From the NCBI GenBank assembly GCA_016792625.1, contig JAEUKK010000134.1, positions 1 through 47,692 of the forward strand: a stretch of 47,692 bases of DNA, in the 5' to 3' direction. Positions 17,601 to 24,612 of this stretch are shown in pieces. The translations under genes and the position numbers were made by a program. The stretch comes from Deltaproteobacteria bacterium (GTDB taxonomy: Bacteria > Myxococcota_A > UBA796 > UBA2385). Each line of letters begins with the position of its first letter. The first letter of the stretch is position 1. The notes beneath the pieces were generated by a model. It was not told the DNA's origin. It ran no database searches and worked only from the letters and a program-made list of their open reading frames with translations.

Positions 17601-20600
17601 AGCGCGTCAACCTCGGCGATGTCGGAGGCGGTGGAGCTGGCGGAGGCGGCCTCGCTGGCCGTGCCCTCGGCCTGCAGGGCGCGTGCGCCGGCGGCCCGCT
17701 CGCGGAGGGCGGCGGCCTCGAGCCAGTGGCTGACCCGCTCGGCGGGCTTCTCGGCGGCGGCGGCCAGCGCGGCGTATTGGGCCGAGGCGGCCAGCGGGTC
17801 GCGGGTGCGGAGCTCCTCGGCCGCCTGCTCGGTCGCGACCAGATCGACCTCCTGGTAGGCGATGCTGCGCGTGGCGAGCCAAGAGCCGAGGCCGAGGATG
17901 AACAGCGCGGCCGCGGCGCGGAGCTGGCCCCGGCCCAGGCCCCCGAGCAGGCCACCCCAGCCGGGCTCGCGGGTGCGGGCCCCGCGGCGGGCGAGCTGGT
18001 CGCGCTCGCGGCCGCTGAGGCCCAGGGCGCCGATGAGCTGCGCGCCCTCGACGCTGGCCCGGCTCAGGTCGGCCCCGCCCAGATCGGCGTGGTCGAGCAA
18101 GGCGCCGTCCAGCGCAGTGTCCTCGAAGACGAGGTCGGTGAGGCGGGCGGCGGAGAGGCGGGCCCGGACGAGGCGGGCGCCCCGCAGTCGGGCCCCCCGC
18201 AGGTCAGCGCCGGAGAGGTCGGCCCCGCACAGGTCGGCGCCCGAGAGGTCCGCGTCGCGCAGATCAGCGTCCTGCAGGTCGACGTCGCGCAGGCTTGCCC
18301 CGCTGAGCCGCGCCTCGCGCAGGCGGGCGCCCTCGAGCCGGGCCCCGTCGGCCCGCGCGCCGCGCAGATCGGCGCGGTCGAGGGTGGCGCTGCGCAGGCT
18401 GGCGCCCTCCAAGATCGCGCCGCTGAGGTTGGCCTCGGGCAGGCGGCAGCGGTCCAGCGTCGACTTGCGCAGGTCGGCCCCCGGCCAATCCCGGCCGGGC
18501 AGCTCATTTCCGGAGAGATCGAGCCCAGCGAGGTTCAGATCGGGGCCGGAGGGGAGGTGGGCACCCCGGGTCGGCGGGCGCAGGCGGTCCAGCAGGAGGG
18601 CGAAGCCGCGCAGGGGCGGGCGAGGCCGCGGCAGGAGCGCGGGGCGGGACTGCAGCTCGGCGGTGGCCGGCGCCCGAGACGCGGCCGCGCTCTCGGCCCG
18701 CCGTTGCTGTACCTGGGTGCGACGGGCGGCCTCGCTGGCCCGCCAGGCCTCGGCGCGGCGGCTGCGCAGCTCGGCCTCACGTTTGGCCCGGGCGGCGGCG
18801 ATCGCGTCCTCTTCAGCGTTGCGGACGGATCGCGCCCGCAGCTGCTCGACCACCTCGCCGCGCTGGTCGGCGCGGCGGCGCGCCTGCTCTTCGCGCTCGC
18901 GGCGCGCGCGCTCCTCGGCCTCAAGGCCGACCTGGTCCATCAGCGCGAGGCGGGCGCGCTCCTCGGCCTCGTCGCGCTCCCGGGCGTCGAGGGCCTGCAG
19001 CGCGGCGTCCAGCTCGGCGCGGGCCGCGGCGTCGCCTGCCCAGCCCAGCGCCCGCAGGGCCGCGCCCGCCCCGCGCAGCCGCTCCCGCGCCTCGGCGTCG
19101 AGGGGGGCGCCGCTGATCGACGCCCCAGCCGTGGACAAGATGAGCGCGATGGCGTCCTGGCGCTGCTCTTCGAGCTGCGCCTGCACCTCAGCTTCGGCGC
19201 GGGCCCGCTCTTCGGCGAGGCGCCGGGCCTCGGTCAGGGCGCGGGCGTCACCTAGGCGGGCCGCCTCGCGGCTGCGCGAGAGGTCGGCCAGCGCCCGGCG
19301 GCGGGCGTCCTCTTCGGCCTGCAAGCGCGCGGCCTCGACAGCGGCGGCGGCGGCCAGCGCGGCCTGCTCCTCGGCGATGGCGCGCTGGCGCTCCTCTTCG
19401 GCGCGGGCGACCTCGAGCTCGGCTTGAAGGCGGGCGGCCTCTTCGGCGGCGCGGGCGGCCTCTTCTTCGGCGCGGGCGCGCTCCTCGGCCTCACGCTCGG
19501 CGAGGGCGGCTTGGATGCGCTCGATCTCGGCGCGGACCTTCGCGGCCTCTGCTTCGGCGCGCTTGCGCTCCTCGGTGAGGCGGCGGGCCTCGGCGTCGGC
19601 GCGGGCCCCGCCCAGGCGCACGGCCTCGCGCTCGCGGCTGAGCGCGGCGAGGACCTGGCGGCGGGCGTCCTCTTCGGCGTGCAGGCGGGCGAGCTCGGCG
19701 GCGGCGATGGCAGCGAGCGCGGCCTGCTCTTCGGCAATGGCGCGCTGGCGCTCCTCTTCGGCGCGGGCGACCTCAAGCTCGGCTTGAAGGCGAGCGGCCT
19801 CTTCGGCGGCGCGGGCGGCCTCTTCATCCGCACGGGCGCGCTCTTCGGCCTCACGCTCGGCGAGGGCGGCCTGGATGCGCTCGATCTCGGCGCGGACCTT
19901 GGCGGCCTCTGCCTCGGCCCGCTTGCGCTCCTCGGTGAGGCGGCGGGCCTCGGCGTCGGCGCGGGCCCCGCCCAGGCGCACGGCCTCGCGCTCCCGCGAG
20001 AGGTCGGCGAGGCTGCGGCGCCGCGCGTCCTCTTCGGCGGCGCGGGCCTCGGCCTCTTCGGCGGCGATGGCGGCGAGCCGGGCCTGCTCTTCGGCGATGG
20101 CGCGCTGGCACTCCTCTTCGGCGCGGGCGGCCTCGAGCGCAGCCTGCAGCGCGGCGGCCTCGGCGGCGGCCCGGGCGGCGTCCTCGGCGGCGCGGGCGCG
20201 ATCCTCGGCTTCACGCTCGGCGAGCGCGGCTTGCAGGCGCTCGATCTCGACGCGGACCTTGGCGGCCTCTGCTTCGGCGCGCTTGCGCTCCTCGGTGAGG
20301 CGGCGGGCCTCGGCGTCGGCGCGGGCCCCGCCCAGGCGCACCGCCTCGCGCTCCCGCGACAGGTCGGCCAGCGCGCGCCGGCGCTCCTCTTCATCGGCGG
20401 CGCGGGCCTCGGCCTCGGCGGCGGCGAGGGCGGCGAGCCGGGCCTGCTCTTCGGCGATGGCGCGCTGGCGCTCCTCTTCGGCGTGGGCGGCGGCGAGCGC
20501 GGCTTCGAGGGCCGCGGCCTCCTCTGCTGCGCGCACGGCCTCTTGGGCGGCGCGGGCGCGCTCCTCGGCCTCACGCTCGGCGAGGGCGGCCTGTAGGCGC

Positions 20601-23600
20601 ACGATCTCGGCGCGCAGGCGCACACCTTCGGCCTCGGCCCGCTTGCGCTCCTCGAGCAAGCGGCGGGCCTCGGCGTCGGCGCGCACGCCGTCCACGCGCA
20701 TCGCCTCCCGGGCGCGGGCCAGCTCGGCGAGGGCCCGGCGGCGCTCGTCCTCATCGGCGGCGCGGGCGGCGGCCTCTGCCGCGGCGGCAGCGGCCTCCTC
20801 AGCCTGCTGGCGGGCGGCGGCCTGCTGGCGGGCAGCCTCGGCGCGGGCGGCTTCGAGCGCGGCCTGCAGCGCGGCGGCCTCGGCGGCGGCCCGCTCCGCG
20901 TCCTCGAGGGCGCGGGCGCGCTCCTCAGCCTCGCGCTGGGCCAGCGCGGCCTGCAGGCGCTCGACCTCGCCGCGCACCCGCCGGCCCTCGGCGTCGGCGC
21001 GCCGGCGCTCCTCGTCGAGGCGGGCGGCGTGCGCGTCGGCCCGCTGGCGCTCAAAGCGGGCGCGCTCCAGGGCCCGTGCGGCGTCGCCCGCGGACTGGCG
21101 GTGGCGCTCGGCGGCGAGGAGCAGCGCTTCGTGCCGCCGCTCCTCGTCGTCGAGGTGGAGCAAGGCGGCGCGCGCGGCCTCAAGCTCGCCGAGCTGTTCG
21201 TCGAGGATGGCCTGCTGTGCGTTCTCTTCAGCCTGTACGGCGAGCAGCGCGGGGGGTGGCCCTGCGGGCTCGGCTGCCGCGGCGATGGGCGCGCTGAGGG
21301 CCTCAGCCTCGGTCGGCTCCGCGGCGCGCGCGGCCTCCTCCGCCTCGACCGCGCGGCTGGCCGCCTCAACCTCGGCGTCCAGCTCGTCGGCGAGGCGGCG
21401 GCGCTCGGACTGCCGTCGTTGGCGCGCGACCGCGGCGGCCTCGGCTGCCCGGCGCTGGGCGGGGCTGACCGGCCCGCGGGGCGCGGCGGCCGCGCTGGCT
21501 TCGCCCTCGGCGGCGGCGATCTCGATGTCCAGCGCGTCAAGCTCGGCGCGGAGGGCCGCGGCGCGGGCCTGGTGCCGCTCCGCCACGGTCGGCGGGGGCG
21601 GCGCTGGGGGTAGAGCAGCGCTGGCCTCCCGCTCCCAGGCCTGTTCGAGGGCCCGGCGCTCGGCGCGCAGCGCCTCAAGGCGACCCGCGGTGCGCTGCTG
21701 GCGCGCGTCGAGCTCGGCCACCTGCTGGGCTTGTGCGCGGCGCGCGGCGCGCAGCCGGTCGAGGGCCTGCCCGGCGGCGCTCAGGGCGAGGCTGGCCACC
21801 GCCCCGGCGTGATCATCGACCCGCTCATCGTTCTGGCCATCGTCAGCGCGATCCGCTGCCTCCTCAGCGACACGAGCCGCGTCGGCTGCGGCCTGCGCGA
21901 CGCGCTCGACCTCGGCGGTGCCCCGCTCGACCACCGCCTCGAGCGCGCTGACCGCCTCGTCCTGGGCGAAGAGAACGGAAGGATCGGAGGGATCGCTGGC
22001 CGCGCGGGCGGCGGCCTGCGCGCTGTAGACCGCGTCAAGGGCCGGCCCAACCTCGGCGATCCAGGCCGGAGAGCCGGCCTCAAGCAGCTGCTGTTCGTCA
22101 ATGAGGGCCTCGACCCGGCGCAGCGCGCGGGCCACCCGCTCGGCCCGGGCGAGGCGCGCAGCCGAGGCCGCGGCGGCGCGTTCGGCGCGCGCGCGGGCGG
22201 CGTCGGCGTGGGCGCGCACGGCGTCGGCGGCGCGGGCGGCCCCCTCCTCGGCGCGCAGGCGGGCGCGGGTGGCCTCAAGCAGCGCCTCCTCTCGGGCGAG
22301 CTGCAGGGCGGCCTCGTCAGCGGCGAGGGCGGCCTCGGCGCGGGCGCGGGCCTCTTCCTCCTCGGCGCGGCGCAGGGCGGCGAGGCGCACCACCCGCTCG
22401 GCCTCGGCGCGCTGGCGCTCCTCGTCGGTCCGGCGGGCCTCCTCACCGACCCGCCGGCGGGAGCGGGCGGTGACGTCGGCGCGCAGGCGCAGCTCGGCCT
22501 CGCGGCGGCGGGCGGCGTCCTGCTCGCGGGCCGCGGCTTGTTCGAGATCACCCTCAGCGACGTCGGTCCGGGGCTGGTCCTCTTCGTCCATGGGCGCGAA
22601 GAGCGGGCCGGGCGCCGGCGGCAAGGGCAGGCCCGCGGCGAAGGCCTCGACCCGGGCGCGGGCGCGGTCGGCGCGCTCGGCGAGGCGGGCGGCGTCGCGC
22701 TCCAGCGCGCGCAGGTTGCGCTCCAGGCCGCGCCGCTCGGCGGCCTCGATCTCTTGGTCGCCGGCCTCGTCGAAGCCGCGGCGCTCGTCGTGCTCCCAGG
22801 CGGCGCGGGCGGCGTAGACGACCTCGGCGCGGGCGGCGTGATCTTCGGCGAGGCGCGCCGCGAGGGCCGCGGCCACGGCGCTGCGGGCGCGGGCCTGCTC
22901 TGCGGCGGCGCGGGCCCGGCGGGCGGCCCCGTCTGCTTCGGCGGCGGCGCCCCGGGCGAGGTCGAGGCGGGCCTGCGCGGTGGGGAGCTCTTCGGGTGTG
23001 GCGTCGCGCAGGGCCTCTTCGGCGCGGGCAGCGGCGGCTGCGGCCCGACCGCGGTCGGCTTCAAGCTCGACCAGCTCGGCGTCAAAGGCGGCGGCGCGCG
23101 CGGCCTCGTCGGCGGTGCGGCTGACCGCGTCGGCGCGCTCGGCGTCCAAAGCAGCGAGCTGCTCAGCTTCTTGGCGCAAGGCCCGGTCGGCGCGGCGGTG
23201 GTCGGCCAGCCACCGGCTGCGGCGCTGGGCCCGCCGGCGCTCGAGCTCGCGGTCGAGATCGGCGGCGGCGTCTTCGACCTCAGCCGCGGCGCGCCCGGCG
23301 AGGTCAGCGGCGACCTCGGCCTCGGCCTCGAGGCCGCGCTGGCGGGCGGCCCGGCCCAGCGCGCCCAAGCGGGCCTCGACCGCGGGTGCTTCGGCCTGCG
23401 CGCGCTCTTTTTGGCGGAGGAGCGCCGCGCCGGCCCCCGGGGTGGGCGCGACCAGCGCCCGGTCGACCTCGGGGCGGAGGGGTGGCGGCGGGCTGTGCGG
23501 CGCGAGGTCGGGCTGCTCGCCCCGCGCGCGGGCGGCGCGGGCCTTGGCTTCGGCTTTGGCGGCGCGCACCCGACGCGGCGCGTCGGACTCTTGGGCCTTC

Positions 23601-24379
23601 CGGGCGATCCTCGCGCGCCTCGCGTTGATCTCGTCGAGGCGACGCTGCTCGCGCTCCTGCTCGGCGACGGCCTCGGCGGCGGCCCGCGCCGCACGATCCG
23701 CCGACCAGGCGCGGCGGAGCTCGGCCAGGCGGAGGAAGGCCGGGCGGAGGCGCGCGAGCACCCGCGAGGGGAGGGGGCCCTCGACAGGCGCTTGGTCGGA
23801 GGACGCGCCGAGCACGGTCGTGGGGCGGGCGCGCAGGCGGACGCGCAGCTCCCGCTCCTCGGGGGAGAGCGCCTGGTCGCGCCCCCAGCGGACCCGGCGG
23901 ACCGCGTCGACATCGACCAAGGCGCCGAGCAGCTGGGCGCCGTCCAGCCATGCGCCGTCGAGATCGGCGCCGCGCAGGTCGGCGTCGCGCAGGTCGGCCC
24001 AGCGCAGGTCGACCCCGCGCAGGCGGGCCCCCTCGAGCTGGGCCCCGCGGAGATCAGCGTCCAGCAGGACCGCCGCGGAGAGATCCACCCCGCGCAGGTC
24101 GGCGCGCCGGAGCCGCGCGCCCTCGAGGTCGGCCGCCCGGGCCCGCGCGCCGGCCAGGGTGGCGCCGCCCAGCTCGGCCCCCCGCAGCCGGCAGCCCGTC
24201 AGGCGCGCCGAGCGGAGATTGACGTCCTGGAGGTTGCACTCGCTAAGGTCAGCGCGGGTCAGGTCGAGGTGGGAGAGGTCGAGGCCCTGGAAGCTGCGCC
24301 CGCGCAGGACCACGCCGCGACCCAGCGCTGCGGTCGCGTCGGGGGCGGAGAGGGCAGGGGAGGCGGGCACGACCCACAT
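14687..24379 (-). CDS. Giant pentapeptide-repeat / coiled-coil / TPR membrane protein
   Basis: One uninterrupted frame of about 3,230 residues. In order: 26 pentapeptide repeats (residues 25-154, pattern A-D/R-L-x-G); an Ala/Glu/Arg-rich helical rod (about 165-1940) containing about five tandem 120-residue repeats (about 1107-1727); 33 further pentapeptide repeats (about 1951-2119); one membrane segment (about 2153-2172, ALFILGLGSWLA); and a TPR-like helical region to the C-terminus. Pentapeptide repeats form right-handed beta-helices. Arginines precede the membrane segment and acidic residues follow it, so the N-terminal 2,150 residues are probably cytoplasmic and the TPR part periplasmic. 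There is no N-terminal signal peptide. The ATG at 24379 is my choice; the frame is open to 24436. I know no described protein with this architecture. Confidence 0.85.
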   Translation of the reverse strand: MWVVPASPALSAPDATAALGRGVVLRGRSFQGLDLSHLDLTRADLSECNLQDVNLRSARLTGCRLRGAELGGATLAGARARAADLEGARLRRADLRGVDLSAAVLLDADLRGAQLEGARLRGVDLRWADLRDADLRGADLDGAWLDGAQLLGALVDVDAVRRVRWGRDQALSPEERELRVRLRARPTTVLGASSDQAPVEGPLPSRVLARLRPAFLRLAELRRAWSADRAARAAAEAVAEQEREQRRLDEINARRARIARKAQESDAPRRVRAAKAEAKARAARARGEQPDLAPHSPPPPLRPEVDRALVAPTPGAGAALLRQKERAQAEAPAVEARLGALGRAARQRGLEAEAEVAADLAGRAAAEVEDAAADLDRELERRRAQRRSRWLADHRRADRALRQEAEQLAALDAERADAVSRTADEAARAAAFDAELVELEADRGRAAAAAARAEEALRDATPEELPTAQARLDLARGAAAEADGAARRARAAAEQARARSAVAAALAARLAEDHAARAEVVYAARAAWEHDERRGFDEAGDQEIEAAERRGLERNLRALERDAARLAERADRARARVEAFAAGLPLPPAPGPLFAPMDEEDQPRTDVAEGDLEQAAAREQDAARRREAELRLRADVTARSRRRVGEEARRTDEERQRAEAERVVRLAALRRAEEEEARARAEAALAADEAALQLAREEALLEATRARLRAEEGAARAADAVRAHADAARARAERAAAASAARLARAERVARALRRVEALIDEQQLLEAGSPAWIAEVGPALDAVYSAQAAARAASDPSDPSVLFAQDEAVSALEAVVERGTAEVERVAQAAADAARVAEEAADRADDGQNDERVDDHAGAVASLALSAAGQALDRLRAARRAQAQQVAELDARQQRTAGRLEALRAERRALEQAWEREASAALPPAPPPPTVAERHQARAAALRAELDALDIEIAAAEGEASAAAAPRGPVSPAQRRAAEAAAVARQRRQSERRRLADELDAEVEAASRAVEAEEAARAAEPTEAEALSAPIAAAAEPAGPPPALLAVQAEENAQQAILDEQLGELEAARAALLHLDDEERRHEALLLAAERHRQSAGDAARALERARFERQRADAHAARLDEERRRADAEGRRVRGEVERLQAALAQREAEERARALEDAERAAAEAAALQAALEAARAEAARQQAAARQQAEEAAAAAAEAAARAADEDERRRALAELARAREAMRVDGVRADAEARRLLEERKRAEAEGVRLRAEIVRLQAALAEREAEERARAAQEAVRAAEEAAALEAALAAAHAEEERQRAIAEEQARLAALAAAEAEARAADEEERRRALADLSREREAVRLGGARADAEARRLTEERKRAEAEAAKVRVEIERLQAALAEREAEDRARAAEDAARAAAEAAALQAALEAARAEEECQRAIAEEQARLAAIAAEEAEARAAEEDARRRSLADLSREREAVRLGGARADAEARRLTEERKRAEAEAAKVRAEIERIQAALAEREAEERARADEEAARAAEEAARLQAELEVARAEEERQRAIAEEQAALAAIAAAELARLHAEEDARRQVLAALSREREAVRLGGARADAEARRLTEERKRAEAEAAKVRAEIERIQAALAEREAEERARAEEEAARAAEEAARLQAELEVARAEEERQRAIAEEQAALAAAAAVEAARLQAEEDARRRALADLSRSREAARLGDARALTEARRLAEERARAEAEVQAQLEEQRQDAIALILSTAGASISGAPLDAEARERLRGAGAALRALGWAGDAAARAELDAALQALDARERDEAEERARLALMDQVGLEAEERARREREEQARRRADQRGEVVEQLRARSVRNAEEDAIAAARAKREAELRSRRAEAWRASEAARRTQVQQRRAESAAASRAPATAELQSRPALLPRPRPPLRGFALLLDRLRPPTRGAHLPSGPDLNLAGLDLSGNELPGRDWPGADLRKSTLDRCRLPEANLSGAILEGASLRSATLDRADLRGARADGARLEGARLREARLSGASLRDVDLQDADLRDADLSGADLCGADLSGADLRGARLRGARLVRARLSAARLTDLVFEDTALDGALLDHADLGGADLSRASVEGAQLIGALGLSGRERDQLARRGARTREPGWGGLLGGLGRGQLRAAAALFILGLGSWLATRSIAYQEVDLVATEQAAEELRTRDPLAASAQYAALAAAAEKPAERVSHWLEAAALRERAAGARALQAEGTASEAASASSTASDIAEVDALYASALFEAGEDAGLGADARLKQAAWQARTSRWALVQDSVQPLFVAESLPAEALARAVLLWEQAAAGRAAAGEALSEDAVAALISGISALPEAEADLRLALADLRSGAGDLAGSMAELDRVAALELPQDLRLRVLEGRSRALDRDGRNDEAAVAWVALQTAAPAGHPATRTAALALADLKLRMDAVDEALAILEPLTADAEHPRSQARALLLRGELFVRRGSPERARADWQQVLELSGLEPEVQEEARIHIASLLLNADDPEAAKEALAGLSDRAAGAILMQARLGQGRRLIDAGQGEEALRFYSALVDEMAEMTELDASLRRAARAGQAEAHAMQGELAAAVEIWREQLAEGPTPAERAWIELQLAHSLLQGGDRVEAELAFRSLSEAQDPDVRAQGLLGLAEVARAGGERERARELYRTVAERAADPEYRVRALQERADMAVEDEQPEAAREAWRALLGVVPPGHPAAADARIALMLSLADGGDLEAAAALCAQATSVDDPGLLAAAHLTCAELYERKGSFPAAQAAYEEVLALARRARAEVDPEQRADAAVGAVRAAAGAQAWSEALRLAESALLDVQEPERRVLLLDLGAAAAEAEGDPDRATALRAQRDALAAEAPEIAVPILLDSALRARGAGELDRALPQLAQVAALLPEGPARAAALLELAEGQAMAGELDDAVATYRSAIDQAPAAPEVQLLGRLGLSGLLRDQGDLPGALEVLAPLTPRTAEERALIAEQRATLLLEAGRGEEAAASFGEAGAAADPESEARAAAAQGRAEALTAAGDLTGAAEAWAEVIEASADPVGKAWASLSLGEVRAAQGDRAGAEALFAAHFDHPTAEVAIDARVRQARLLMQNSELDGALALLTPLDAASLGADWDASLVEARAMARLMAGDRAGAAAEWSALVARHPADPEAQLPAWLGLARVVQAGGDAALAASFLSRLRGATDDPGYLQRAADLEASFALQN
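17866..17922 (-). other. Predicted single transmembrane segment of the giant protein
   Basis: The only clearly hydrophobic run in the giant protein (residues about 2153-2172). It lies between the second pentapeptide block and the TPR region. Basic residues (GARTREPG, GRGQLR) come before it and acidic ones (EVDLVATEQ) after it, which by the positive-inside rule places the rod inside the cell. Confidence 0.65.
17951..18540 (-). repeat. Second pentapeptide-repeat block (33 units) in the giant protein
   Basis: A run of 33 in-register five-residue units with Leu, Phe or Trp at the fifth position in nearly all (e.g. SGADL, RGARL, EGAQL). It ends in GAQLIGAL, almost the same phrase (GAQLLGAL) that ends the first block at the N-terminus. 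This supports minus-strand coding and suggests duplication of one module. Confidence 0.75.
19201..21060 (-). repeat. Tandem 360-bp (120-residue) repeats inside the giant gene
   Basis: About five units with a period of exactly 360 bp and no indels. The 60-base blocks beginning at 19561, 19921 and 20281 are identical; the corresponding blocks at 20641, 21001 and 19201 are progressively more diverged. The blocks at 19381 and 19741 differ at only two positions of 60. The encoded unit is an Ala/Glu/Arg-rich helix containing RADAEARRLTEERKRAEAEA and LAEREAEERARA. Confidence 0.9.
23925..24307 (-). repeat. First pentapeptide-repeat block (26 units) in the giant protein
   Basis: Twenty-six five-residue units in perfect register from residue 25 to 154, most with Leu at the fifth position (TRADL, RGVDL, RDADL, RGADL). 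The block is followed by a charged linker (VRRVRWGRDQALSPEERELR) leading to the helical rod. Confidence 0.8.
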
Positions 24380-24479
24380 CCTAACGCCGGAGGCCCCCGG
24401 GCCGGCCGCCTGCGCGCAGCATCCCGTCGGCGGCACGGTCCTTGCTCGGCGCGCCGCGGCGGGGGGCCGTTCGCCCGGT

Positions 24480-24513
24480 GCGCGCTGGGCGATTGCGACC
24501 GCCCAGGGCGCGC
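24480..24513. promoter_or_regulatory. Hairpin in the shared upstream region of murA and the giant gene
   Basis: GCGCGC-TGGGCG, an 8-base loop (ATTGCGAC), then CGCCCA-GG-GCGCGC: a 12-bp stem with a 2-base bulge. It lies 100 bases upstream of both divergent starts, within the 233-base gap. It could be an operator or a leader structure; no clear -35/-10 pair was found. Confidence 0.35.
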
Positions 24514-24612
24514 CATAGCTGCGCGGTCCGCTCCTCCCCCGTCGGTCTGCGCCCGGAGCGCGCGGCGGGGCCCCGCCTCCTCCCCCTCCGCCCCACCCGA
24601 GGCCTCCCCGGC

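Noticed and set aside
19201..21060. Regular repeats considered as a CRISPR array or satellite
   Set aside because: The 360-bp period has no short repeats with unique spacers, and the frame stays open through all units with coding bias.
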